Shown here piece after piece: positions 34,017 through 41,086 of a DNA stretch of 49,297 bases. Every line of letters starts with the position of its first letter. Positions within the stretch are counted from its first letter, which is position 1. The stretch is from an uncultured Clostridia bacterium. Its GTDB lineage: Bacteria; Bacillota; Clostridia; Christensenellales; Borkfalkiaceae. A model generated the notes under the pieces. It had not been told where the DNA came from, did not search any database, and worked only from the letters and a program-made list of their open reading frames with translations. A program made the position numbers and the translations under genes. The stretch is taken from positions 1-49,297 of the forward strand of contig CALVWN010000045.1 of NCBI GenBank assembly GCA_944367415.1. Reading direction: 5' to 3'.

Positions 34017-34056
34017 GGGCGGCGCGCCCCTCTTGCGAGGGGCGCGCCGCCCTTTT
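34017..34056. terminator. Second, very GC-rich hairpin between convergent genes
   Basis: Perfect 16-bp stem GGGCGGCGCGCCCCTC / GAGGGGCGCGCCGCCC with loop TTGC and four T on the plus strand. It also follows the stop of the minus-strand gene at 34069. Confidence 0.75.
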
Positions 34057-34068
34057 GCAATATGACGT

Positions 34069-34941
34069 TCACATGGGCGCGAGGTTGCTCACCTTTCCGT
34101 CCTCAAGGGTGACGGCAAAGTCGCGCACGTCAAAGATGCGCGGCCTGCGCGCATAGACAAGCCCGACCGTTCCGCGGTCGATGGGGGCGACCGCGCAGAA
34201 TGAGCCGAGATATTCGCGCAGGAGCGCCGCCTTGTCCGCAAGTGCGGGAGCGAGATAGGGGCGGGGATCAAGCCCCTCCAGCACGCTCTCGAGCAGCGCT
34301 GCGGCGACGGTCGCCTCGCGCGGCGGCTCCGAGGAGAGCAGCTCGCTCTGCACGAGTTTTCCCTCCTCATAGCGGCAGCGCATCCGGTGGGAGAGCGCGT
34401 CGCAGAGGGGCACTTCCGCGGTGACGTGTCTGCCTCGTTCGAGCACGCGCCCGTCCGAGAGGACGTCGAGCGTGCCCTCGCGGCCGATGAGCGCGAACAT
34501 TTCCTCGCCCTCCAGGAGCAGATGCTCACCCGCCGGAAAGAGGCGGCAGCACTCAAATGCGAAGGGCAGGGGGATGCACGTCATGCGCCGCCCGTGTTCG
34601 TCGCAGAGAAAGACGCGCCCCTGCACGCACAGCGTCAGCAGGCGTTCGCCCAGCCGCCGCTGCCACAGGACGCGCAGGGCGGGGTCGGCGCGGACAAAGT
34701 CTTTCAGATGCACGGCGACCGTGCCGCGGCGGAAGTACAGTTCGATCCCCTCGGGCGGCTCGAAGAGGAAGGCTTCGTCAAAGCGGAAGCGCACGGGAAC
34801 GCAGCGCGCCGCCTTGAATTCGCAGAACGCGCCATCCATCGGGGAAAGCTCCGCCGTGCGTTCAAAGCCGTCCACCGGGCCGAGGTGGATGCCGTTGACG
34901 AAGAAGGCGCACGGCAGGTCGGAGAAAAAATACACTCGCAT
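34069..34941 (-). CDS. Protein of unknown function
   Basis: I do not recognise this 290-residue protein. It has no signal peptide or membrane helix. The first half is beta-like, with short strands around FFVNGIHLGPVDGFERTAEL, reminiscent of PEGA-type repeats. The second half is mixed, with an acidic region. The codon pattern on the minus strand looks genuinely coding and the gene fits between convergent and divergent neighbours. A TTGACA box is visible at 34979-34974 with weak -10 candidates (TATACA, TACATA) at poor spacing. No clear Shine-Dalgarno sequence precedes the ATG. Confidence 0.65.
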   Translation of the reverse strand: MRVYFFSDLPCAFFVNGIHLGPVDGFERTAELSPMDGAFCEFKAARCVPVRFRFDEAFLFEPPEGIELYFRRGTVAVHLKDFVRADPALRVLWQRRLGERLLTLCVQGRVFLCDEHGRRMTCIPLPFAFECCRLFPAGEHLLLEGEEMFALIGREGTLDVLSDGRVLERGRHVTAEVPLCDALSHRMRCRYEEGKLVQSELLSSEPPREATVAAALLESVLEGLDPRPYLAPALADKAALLREYLGSFCAVAPIDRGTVGLVYARRPRIFDVRDFAVTLEDGKVSNLAPM

Positions 34942-35060
34942 CTCTCATTGGTATGTATAAAGCGGGAGAATTATGTCAACAATTTTGCTCGGATCGGGCA
35001 GGCGGCGCCCGCGCCCTTCCCCCTGCGGCGCGGGCGGTCTTCCCGGAAAGGAGAGACAGC

Positions 35061-35633
35061 ATGAACAAGATCAACGGCTATACGGAAGAAGAGGCGGCGG
35101 GGCTGATCGAATACATCTACAGCGGCAAGAACGCGGGCAAGACGCTCTCCTATCTCTTTGAGACGTACGGAAAGGCGCATAACCGCGCCAAGGGCAGCGT
35201 GCGCAACTACTACTATGCCTTTCTGAAGAGCCGCGGCGACGCGCGCGTGCAGCGCATCCTCGAGGGGAAGAACCTCACCGCGGGCGAGATCAGGCCGTTC
35301 ACCGAGGAGGAGACGGATGAGATGCTCAAAAAGGTGCTCACGGAAAAGAGCAAGGGGATGTCGGTGCGCAGGGCGATCCGCAATGTCTCGGCGGGCGACG
35401 AGAAGCTCATGCTGCGGATGCAGAACAAGTACCGCAATCTTCTGAAGAAACAGCCCGAGCGGGTGCGCCGCGCGGCGGAGGAAGCGGGCGTCGTCGAGGA
35501 AAAGAGCTTTTTGCAGCGCCGTCTGGAGCGCGAGATCGACGCGCTCTACGAGCGCATCGCCGCCGACCTCAAGGAGGAGAACGCCCGCCTGCGCGCCGAA
35601 TTGGAAAAATTACGCAACGGCGGGGGAGCATAA
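35061..35633 (+). CDS. Putative DNA-binding protein with two Myb/SANT-like helical repeats and a C-terminal coiled coil
   Basis: A 190-residue basic protein. Two similar helical segments can be aligned: YTEEEAAGLIEYI..NRAKGSVRNYYYAFL (about 6-55) and FTEEETDEMLKKV..LRMQNKYRNLLKK (about 79-133). Each runs from an acidic first helix to a basic aromatic helix, as in Myb/SANT or RsfA-like regulators. The end (145-185) is a heptad-rich coiled coil (RRLEREIDALYERI, EENARLRAELEKL). AAAGGAG is 8 nt before ATG 35061. Function unknown; regulation or chromosome binding is inferred from the fold resemblance only. Confidence 0.65.
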   Translation: MNKINGYTEEEAAGLIEYIYSGKNAGKTLSYLFETYGKAHNRAKGSVRNYYYAFLKSRGDARVQRILEGKNLTAGEIRPFTEEETDEMLKKVLTEKSKGMSVRRAIRNVSAGDEKLMLRMQNKYRNLLKKQPERVRRAAEEAGVVEEKSFLQRRLEREIDALYERIAADLKEENARLRAELEKLRNGGGA

Positions 35634-35685
35634 CGTCCTGTGACTTTCACAAACTGACGGTGCGGGATCACCGCGGGAGGAAGTT

Positions 35686-35874
35686 ATGGAAAAGATGTTT
35701 TGTCTCGGGCTTGTGCTCGGCATGGTCGGCGGTGCGCTCATCGTTGCCAACAGCTACAAGGCGCGCTCGCTCGTCAAAAAGAGCCAGGCGGAGCTTTTGG
35801 AAAAGGTGGATGAAATGATGGATGAACGCCTTCGGGAGACCGACAAGGGCGCTTCCGACAAGAAGACAAAGTAA
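35686..35874 (+). CDS. Small membrane-associated protein of unknown function
   Basis: A 62-residue protein with an N-terminal hydrophobic helix (about 4-22, rich in Gly) and a charged helical tail (KKSQAELLEKVDEMMDERL). The layout recalls YtxH-like small proteins. GGGAGGAAG precedes the ATG and a terminator follows. Confidence 0.7.
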   Translation: MEKMFCLGLVLGMVGGALIVANSYKARSLVKKSQAELLEKVDEMMDERLRETDKGASDKKTK

Positions 35875-35880
35875 CGGGAG

Positions 35881-35905
35881 ATCGGCGCTTCATGCGCCGA
35901 TTTTT
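35881..35905 (+). terminator. Intrinsic terminator
   Basis: Stem ATCGGCGC / GCGCCGAT, loop TTCAT, five T. Confidence 0.9.
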
Positions 35906-35943
35906 CGTTGAGGAACGGCGATGCGGCGATTTTTATTTCCTTC

Positions 35944-35972
35944 TTGACAGGTATCCGTCGATATGTTAAAAT
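35944..35972 (+). promoter_or_regulatory. Promoter for the second Cys/His lipoprotein
   Basis: TTGACA (35944-35949), 17 bp, TAAAAT (35967-35972). The boxes closely match those of the lipoprotein gene at 23479. Confidence 0.85.
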
Positions 35973-36004
35973 AAATTATACAATTTATGGTAAGGAAGGG
36001 AAAT

Positions 36005-38860
36005 ATGAAAAAGAGCGTCGTGATCTTGTTCGCACTGCTGGCAGTGTTGAGCGCATCCTGCTTTGCCGCCTGCGACACGGAATCGCAGGCGGACGAACAT
36101 ACTCATTCTTTTACGGAGTATGTCTACCAAAATGATGCGACTTGTCTGCAGGACGGAACGGAGACGGCAAAGTGCGACAGCTGTGATGAGACGGATACCC
36201 GGGTCAAAGAGAACAGTGCGCTCGGGCACGATCTCATCCCGCACGAGGGAAAGGCGGCGACCTGCACGGAGAGCGGCTGGGCAGCGTACGAGACCTGCTC
36301 GCGCTGCGACTATACGACGTATCGGGAGATCGCCGCGCTCGATCATGATCTCATCCCGCACGAGGGGAAGGCGGCGACCTGCACGGAGATCGGCTGGGCG
36401 GCCTACGAGACGTGCTCGCACTGCGACTATACGACGTATCGGGAGCTCGCCGCGCTTGACCACGAACTCATCCCGCACGAGGGAAAGGCGGCGACCTGTA
36501 CGGAGATCGGCTGGGCGGCCTACGAGACCTGCTCGCGCTGCGATTATACGACGTATCGAGAGATCGAAAAGCTCGATCACGAATATGTTTTTTCGCACGA
36601 GATCCCAGGCACCTGTATTCAACCGGGGGAAATGGTATATATCTGCCGGAACTGCGGAGGCAGTACAACAGAAGCCGGCGCTTACGGGTTCCATGACTGG
36701 GGCGGGGAGCGCGTCGTCAAAGAGCCGACGACGCAGCAGAATGGAGAGATACTGTTCGCGTGCCGGGTGTGCGAAGAGAAGATGCGGCTCCTTCTTCCGG
36801 CGTTGTCGCAGAAAGCAGTCGACGAAGGCGCTTATCGCCGTGAACCGATCGATCCGGACGGCGCTTGCGGGGAGCCGGGGGGCGTGCGGTATATCTTTAC
36901 GTTCCGCACACAGACAGATGAGATCTTCACATTCTCCTTTGACCTCATGACGGCGGCGCAAGATCATATTCTGAACGGAAAGCCGCTGTCCGAATGGGCG
37001 GATCCAGACCGGGAGAATGCCGTTGCCTATGATATCCCCGGGATCACCGTGGTCGAAAACTTTGAGCAGACGTGTCTTGCGCTCGGGGGCGGTGCCTTCC
37101 TCTGTGAGCGGTGCGGGGAGTTTATCTATGTTCAGGTGTATTATCCGCACCGGATGGGATCTTACAGCAGCCGGAGAGATGCTTCCTGCACACAGCCCGG
37201 GCTGCAGACGGGAACCTGTTCGGTCTGCGGCGTGTGGTTCGAGGAGGCGATCCCTGCGACGGGGCATGATTATTCCGGATATACGCTTGTCGAAGAGGGG
37301 GACGGGAGCTTGACGCTTCACCTGTCCTGCCGCTCCTGCGGCCACGAAGAGCAGGTGTATCACGTCACGGTGGACGAAGATGCGAGCAGCCCGTCCACCT
37401 GCCACTCGATCGGCGTGACGGTCTTCCGATGGACGGATGCGGCGGGGGAGCACACGCTTTCTCTTGAAGAGGAGGTCGCGCCCCACGTTCTCAACGGAGA
37501 ACCTGTTTCATTGGATGCGTATTTTTCTCCCGATACGCCGGGGCTGATAGTCTCCGGAAATGCACCGGTGACCTGTCGGGAGTACGGACGTGGGGTCTTT
37601 ACCTGCGAGACGTGTAAAGAGATGTATCTCGTTCAGGTTCGCGGGCCGCATCAATTCGGGGAGGCGGAGATCGTGCAGCCCACCTGTACGCGGGCAGGTG
37701 CGGAACGCAGATATTGTATCCTGTGTAATGCGGTTTCGGAGACCATCCTGCAGTCCGCCCTCGGGCACGATTATGTAAAACAGGAAGGCAAGCAGGCGAC
37801 CTGCGAGCAGGCAGGATGGGAGCCGTACGAGATCTGTACGCGCTGCGGCGATTCGACGCAGAGGAAATATTATGCGCCGCACCGGTATGTCAAAGGCGTC
37901 TGTGCGGTATGCGGCCGGTACAAGAGTGTGTGCGAGGACGGATACCACGTCCTGAAAGATATCGACGGCAACGATGTTTTGGTTTCGATCGACTATACCA
38001 TGTATCTCGGGGTGGAAGAATATCCGGGGATCGTGCTCCTGCGCGAGGAATCTTATGACTGCCGGATGAAGGTTCTTGACATCGGCGCCTTTCGCTGTGC
38101 GCACTGTAAAAATCTGATCCTCATAAGCATTTGCGGCGCGCATGAGTATGACGAGTCCACCAAAGTATCCCATCCTGCGACCTGCTCGGCGCCTGCCTAT
38201 ATCACGGTGGACTGCAAATATTGCGGCCCGGACACCGTCTTGTCGGTCGGTTCCGAGCTGGATGCCGAAGCGCATATTTATGGGGATACCCCGCAGGTCG
38301 TCACGGAGGAGGACGGAACGACGACGCTGATCTATGTCTGTACGCTGGATGATTCCCACCGGCTTGTCATTTCCGATGTGGAGATCGTCAGCGACCGGAC
38401 GAGCTATCCTGCGGGCGAGGCTTCCTGCGAGGCAGAGGGAGAGCGCGTGATCGTCTATGTCGACGGGAACGGGAACGAGTATACCGTGCGGATGAAGATC
38501 CCGAAGACGGCGCACAGGATCGGCGGAACGTCGCTGACGGTGACCGATGAAGAGACCGACAATCATATTTTCACGCCTTTCGATGAACGTGCGGCGTATG
38601 TTACGGCGCTCGACAACATGCCTGTCTCCTGCGAGGAGACAAGTTTCGGGATATTATACTGCGACATATGCGGGAAGCATTATATGGTCAAATATCAGGG
38701 CGCGCACCAGGAAACGCAGCTGATCCGGGCGGCAACGGAGACGACGAATGAGATCTGGTATTGCGGGGTGTGCGGCAAGAATTGGGAGAAGCCGGGAACA
38801 GCGACCGGGAGCGATATGACGCCGGAGGCGCTTCCCGGAAAGCAGAGTTTTGATTTTTGA
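36005..38860 (+). CDS. Large surface lipoprotein with repeated Cys/His modules
   Basis: A 951-residue lipoprotein; the signal peptide ends in CFAAC (Cys about 23). Almost the whole mature chain is built of modules with a C-T/E-x-x-G-x-x-x-Y segment, a CxxC pair and a closing GH or DH motif. Three are near-identical 39-residue units (36228-36578); others are diverged, often with CxxCG (CRNCGG, CSVCG, CRSCG, CTRCG, CAVCG). Such modules occur in clostridial cell-surface proteins; paired Cys and His suggest structural metal sites or disulfides, which is an inference. AAGGAAGGG precedes the ATG. Base composition is less GC-biased than in the housekeeping genes. It shares its module style and promoter type with the lipoprotein at 23479. 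Confidence 0.85.
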   Translation: MKKSVVILFALLAVLSASCFAACDTESQADEHTHSFTEYVYQNDATCLQDGTETAKCDSCDETDTRVKENSALGHDLIPHEGKAATCTESGWAAYETCSRCDYTTYREIAALDHDLIPHEGKAATCTEIGWAAYETCSHCDYTTYRELAALDHELIPHEGKAATCTEIGWAAYETCSRCDYTTYREIEKLDHEYVFSHEIPGTCIQPGEMVYICRNCGGSTTEAGAYGFHDWGGERVVKEPTTQQNGEILFACRVCEEKMRLLLPALSQKAVDEGAYRREPIDPDGACGEPGGVRYIFTFRTQTDEIFTFSFDLMTAAQDHILNGKPLSEWADPDRENAVAYDIPGITVVENFEQTCLALGGGAFLCERCGEFIYVQVYYPHRMGSYSSRRDASCTQPGLQTGTCSVCGVWFEEAIPATGHDYSGYTLVEEGDGSLTLHLSCRSCGHEEQVYHVTVDEDASSPSTCHSIGVTVFRWTDAAGEHTLSLEEEVAPHVLNGEPVSLDAYFSPDTPGLIVSGNAPVTCREYGRGVFTCETCKEMYLVQVRGPHQFGEAEIVQPTCTRAGAERRYCILCNAVSETILQSALGHDYVKQEGKQATCEQAGWEPYEICTRCGDSTQRKYYAPHRYVKGVCAVCGRYKSVCEDGYHVLKDIDGNDVLVSIDYTMYLGVEEYPGIVLLREESYDCRMKVLDIGAFRCAHCKNLILISICGAHEYDESTKVSHPATCSAPAYITVDCKYCGPDTVLSVGSELDAEAHIYGDTPQVVTEEDGTTTLIYVCTLDDSHRLVISDVEIVSDRTSYPAGEASCEAEGERVIVYVDGNGNEYTVRMKIPKTAHRIGGTSLTVTDEETDNHIFTPFDERAAYVTALDNMPVSCEETSFGILYCDICGKHYMVKYQGAHQETQLIRAATETTNEIWYCGVCGKNWEKPGTATGSDMTPEALPGKQSFDF
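36228..36578 (+). repeat. Three tandem 117-bp coding repeats
   Basis: Units start at 36228, 36345 and 36462. Each encodes LIPHEGKAATCTE, GWAAYETCS and CDYTTYRE. The DNA is nearly identical between units, which points to recent tandem duplication. Confidence 0.95.
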
Positions 38861-38884
38861 ATGCGGAGACTTCCTTCGGAAAAC

Positions 38885-38913
38885 TTTACATCGGGCGGGA
38901 AGTGTGGTATAAT
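38885..38913 (+). promoter_or_regulatory. Promoter for ruvX (predicts a leaderless mRNA)
   Basis: TTTACA (38885-38890), 17 bp, TATAAT (38908-38913), then six bases to the ATG at 38920. Confidence 0.8.
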
Positions 38914-38919
38914 CCTCGT

Positions 38920-39357
38920 ATGATACAGCAGATCGTCGCATTCGATGTGGGGGATCGGCGCGTCGGCGTCGCGTTCAGCGATCCGTTCGGCGGGTACGCC
39001 ATTCCGTCCGATACCTATTTCCGCACGGGAGATCTTGCCCGCGACGTCAAGGCGCTTGCGGACATTGCGCGCTCGCGCGCCGTGCGTGCCGTCGTGGTGG
39101 GGCTGCCCCTCAACGAGGACGGCTCGGAGAGCGTCCAGAGCGAAAAGACGCGGCGCTTTGCCGCCGCGCTCGAGGGGGAGGGGCTGACCGTTCACCTCGA
39201 GGACGAGCGCTTTACGACGCGCGCCGCGCGGGGCGACCTTCTCGAGATGGGCGTCTCGCAGAAAAAAGACAAGAAAAAAAAGCAGGTGGACTCCATCGCC
39301 GCGGCGTATATTCTGGAGAGCTACCTCGCAAAAATCAGACAAGGAGAAGGCACATGA
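38920..39357 (+). CDS. ruvX: Holliday junction resolvase-like protein RuvX (YqgF)
   Basis: A 145-residue YqgF/RuvX with an RNase H-like fold: AFDVGDRRVGVAFSDP at the start, VVVGLPLNEDGSES in the middle, and EDERFTTRAA plus the catalytic D of KQVDSIAAAYILE near the end. Members act in pre-16S rRNA 5'-end processing and perhaps recombination. No Shine-Dalgarno sequence precedes ATG 38920; the start falls at the predicted +1. It overlaps the DUF1292 gene by ATGA, the standard yrrK-yrzB order. Confidence 0.94.
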   Translation: MIQQIVAFDVGDRRVGVAFSDPFGGYAIPSDTYFRTGDLARDVKALADIARSRAVRAVVVGLPLNEDGSESVQSEKTRRFAAALEGEGLTVHLEDERFTTRAARGDLLEMGVSQKKDKKKKQVDSIAAAYILESYLAKIRQGEGT

Positions 39358-39695
39358 AAGAGGAACGCAACGACTACGATGACGACAACATCGTCGAACT
39401 GGTGGACGACGAGGGGAATTCCTTCCGCTTCGAGCACCTCATGACGTTCGAGTACAAGAACAACTGGTACTGCGCGCTCACCGAGCTCAAGGATGCCGAG
39501 GAGGAGGGCGACGAGGAGGACGAGGAGGATTCCGAGGAAGTCGCCATCTACCGCATCGAGGGCGATGAGGACAACGAACAGCTCGTGCAGATCGAGGATG
39601 ACGACGAGCTTGACGAGGTGTTTGCCGAATTCTGCGCCCAGTACGAGGACTTCGAGGATGCCGACGAGGCGGCAAAGCTGGACGGCGAGGACTGA
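39354..39695 (+). CDS. DUF1292 family protein (YrzB-like)
   Basis: A 113-residue, very acidic protein. The DUF1292 core is IVELVDDEGNSFRFEHL followed by ALTEL and YRIEGDEDNEQ. A Glu/Asp run (about 48-61) interrupts it. Function unknown; the gene nearly always follows ruvX in Firmicutes. It is translated by overlap with ruvX. Confidence 0.9.
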   Translation: MKEERNDYDDDNIVELVDDEGNSFRFEHLMTFEYKNNWYCALTELKDAEEEGDEEDEEDSEEVAIYRIEGDEDNEQLVQIEDDDELDEVFAEFCAQYEDFEDADEAAKLDGED

Positions 39696-39735
39696 TCGCC
39701 CTGTAAAAACCGTAAAATTTTTTCGGAAATTTTTC

Positions 39736-39763
39736 AAGGAAGGCTTGACAGCCTTCCTTTTTT
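39736..39763 (+). terminator. Intrinsic terminator that carries the -35 box of the next promoter
   Basis: Perfect stem AAGGAAGGCT / AGCCTTCCTT, loop TGAC, five T. TTGACA of the perR promoter (39745-39750) spans the loop and stem edges. Confidence 0.9.
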
Positions 39764-39773
39764 ATGCTATACT
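39745..39773 (+). promoter_or_regulatory. Promoter for perR-rbr
   Basis: TTGACA (39745-39750), 17 bp, TATACT (39768-39773). Confidence 0.85.
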
Positions 39774-39788
39774 CTTATTAAGAATAAG
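39774..39788 (+). promoter_or_regulatory. Probable PerR operator
   Basis: CTTATT-AAG-AATAAG, a perfect 6-bp inverted repeat directly downstream of the -10 box and covering the transcription start. It resembles PerR/Fur-family boxes (TTATAATnATTATAA) and would give autoregulation of the peroxide-stress pair. Confidence 0.65.
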
Positions 39789-39808
39789 TCTTGTTAAGGA
39801 GAGAGAGG

Positions 39809-40261
39809 ATGGCGGGAGCGCCGCGCAACACCAAACAAAAACAGGCGGTCTACGAAGCGCTGACCTGCCTCGACCACCCGACGGCGACGCAGGTGTACGA
39901 ATACGTCCACGTCGGGCATCCGACGCTGTCGCGGGGAACGGTGTTCCGCGTGCTGGGCGGATTTGCGGCGAACGGGCAGGTGCGCAGGGTGACGCTGGAG
40001 GGGAGCGATGCGCGCTTCGACCACACGCTTGCCCCGCACGCGCACGGGATGTGCCGCGTCTGCGGCAGGATCTGCGACATCTTTCTTCCGGACTACGAAG
40101 CCATCGCAAAGGACGCCCGCACGGACGGATTTGAGATCGACGGGTGCGAGGTGGAATTTACGGGCATCTGCAAAGAGTGCAGCGAAAAAATGCGCCGAGG
40201 CGCAAAAGAAGAATATAAGGAGAAATACGATGAAAGAACTCAAGGGAAGCAAGACGCTTGA
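39809..40261 (+). CDS. perR: Fur-family regulator, PerR-like
   Basis: A 150-residue Fur-family repressor: winged helix at about 1-75, then the metal-binding dimer domain. Candidate regulatory ligands are His in LDHPT, Asp in ARFDHT and the two His of PHAHGMC. The structural zinc site is CRVC plus CKEC. Pairing with rubrerythrin and the operator at 39774 favour a peroxide sensor over an iron or zinc regulator. AAGGAG lies 7 nt before ATG 39809. The last 32 nt overlap rbr. Confidence 0.85.
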   Translation: MAGAPRNTKQKQAVYEALTCLDHPTATQVYEYVHVGHPTLSRGTVFRVLGGFAANGQVRRVTLEGSDARFDHTLAPHAHGMCRVCGRICDIFLPDYEAIAKDARTDGFEIDGCEVEFTGICKECSEKMRRGAKEEYKEKYDERTQGKQDA

Positions 40262-40769
40262 AAATCTCATGGCGGCATTCGCGGGCGAGAGCATGGCGAC
40301 CAACAAGTACGCCTACTTCGCCTCCAAGGCAAAGAAGGACGGCTACAACCAGATCGCGGCGATCTTCGAGGAGACGTCGGGCAACGAGCGCGAGCACGCC
40401 AAGATGTGGTATAAGCTCATTGCGGGCGGCATCGGCACGACGCAGGAGAACTTAAAGCTCGCGGCGCAGGGCGAAAACGACGAGTGGACGGATATGTATC
40501 CCACCTTCGCCAAGGTCGCGCGCGAGGAGGGCTTTGACGCCATCGCGAAGATGTTCGAGGCGGTCGCGACCGTCGAAAAGGAACACGAGGCGCGCTATCT
40601 GAAGCTCCTTGCCAACGTCGAGGAGGGCAGAGTGTTTGTAAAAGACGGCGAAGTGTACTGGCAGTGCCTCAACTGCGGCGCCATCGTCAAGGCGAGCGAG
40701 GCGCCCGAGGTGTGCCCCGTCTGCGCGCACCCGAAGGCGTACTTCCAGGTGAAGCCCGAAAATTATTGA
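40230..40769 (+). CDS. rbr: Rubrerythrin
   Basis: A 179-residue rubrerythrin, a peroxide-reducing non-heme diiron protein of anaerobes. The ferritin-like domain carries the Glu/His ligands ([32 protein letters not shown]). The C-terminal rubredoxin-like domain has CLNCG and CPVC. It starts inside perR with AAGGAG (40217-40222) 7 nt upstream, and supports an anaerobic lifestyle. Confidence 0.95.
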   Translation: MKELKGSKTLENLMAAFAGESMATNKYAYFASKAKKDGYNQIAAIFEETSGNEREHAKMWYKLIAGGIGTTQENLKLAAQGENDEWTDMYPTFAKVAREEGFDAIAKMFEAVATVEKEHEARYLKLLANVEEGRVFVKDGEVYWQCLNCGAIVKASEAPEVCPVCAHPKAYFQVKPENY

Positions 40770-40785
40770 TTTCTCGCGCAAACGC

Positions 40786-40814
40786 TTGCTTTTCGGGCGG
40801 GCGTGTGGTATGAT
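40786..40814 (+). promoter_or_regulatory. Promoter for the T-box-leuA-queH transcript
   Basis: TTGCTT (40786-40791), 17 bp, TATGAT (40809-40814); identical boxes and spacing to the tilS promoter. Confidence 0.75.
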
Positions 40815-40820
40815 GAAAGG

Positions 40821-41070
40821 GATATAACGCGACGAAGCGGACTATTACCCCGCTGCACCCGTCACAGAGAGCCGCCGTTTGCTGCGAGGCGGCACGGGCA
40901 CGCGGGCGAACTCGCCGCAGAGCGGCCCTCCCGAACGGAGTAAGGGGGGACGGTCTCCCGCCGTTACCGGGAAGGCATTGAATGCCGGTAAGGGGCGGGA
41001 AATTCCCGCAAAAAGAGTGGTACCGCGCGCGCTCCGCGTCTCTTTGGAGACACGGAGCGCGTCTTTTTTT
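40821..41070 (+). ncRNA. T-box leader, leucine-specific
   Basis: A full T-box riboswitch precedes leuA. The stem I landmark ACAGAGAGCC lies near 40864-40873, and the specifier codon CTC (Leu, 40911-40913) follows GAA in the expected bulge. The conserved T-box bulge AGAGTGG-TACCGCG is at 41014-41027. The terminator stem CGCGCTCCGCGTCTC / GAGACACGGAGCGCG (41028-41061) ends in seven T. Uncharged tRNA-Leu (GAG) would stabilise the antiterminator and allow leuA and queH transcription. Confidence 0.93.
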
Positions 41071-41086
41071 CGGAAGGAGGTCGAGT

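Noticed and set aside
36228..36578. Possible CRISPR-like array
   Set aside because: The 117-bp units are in-frame coding repeats of a surface protein.
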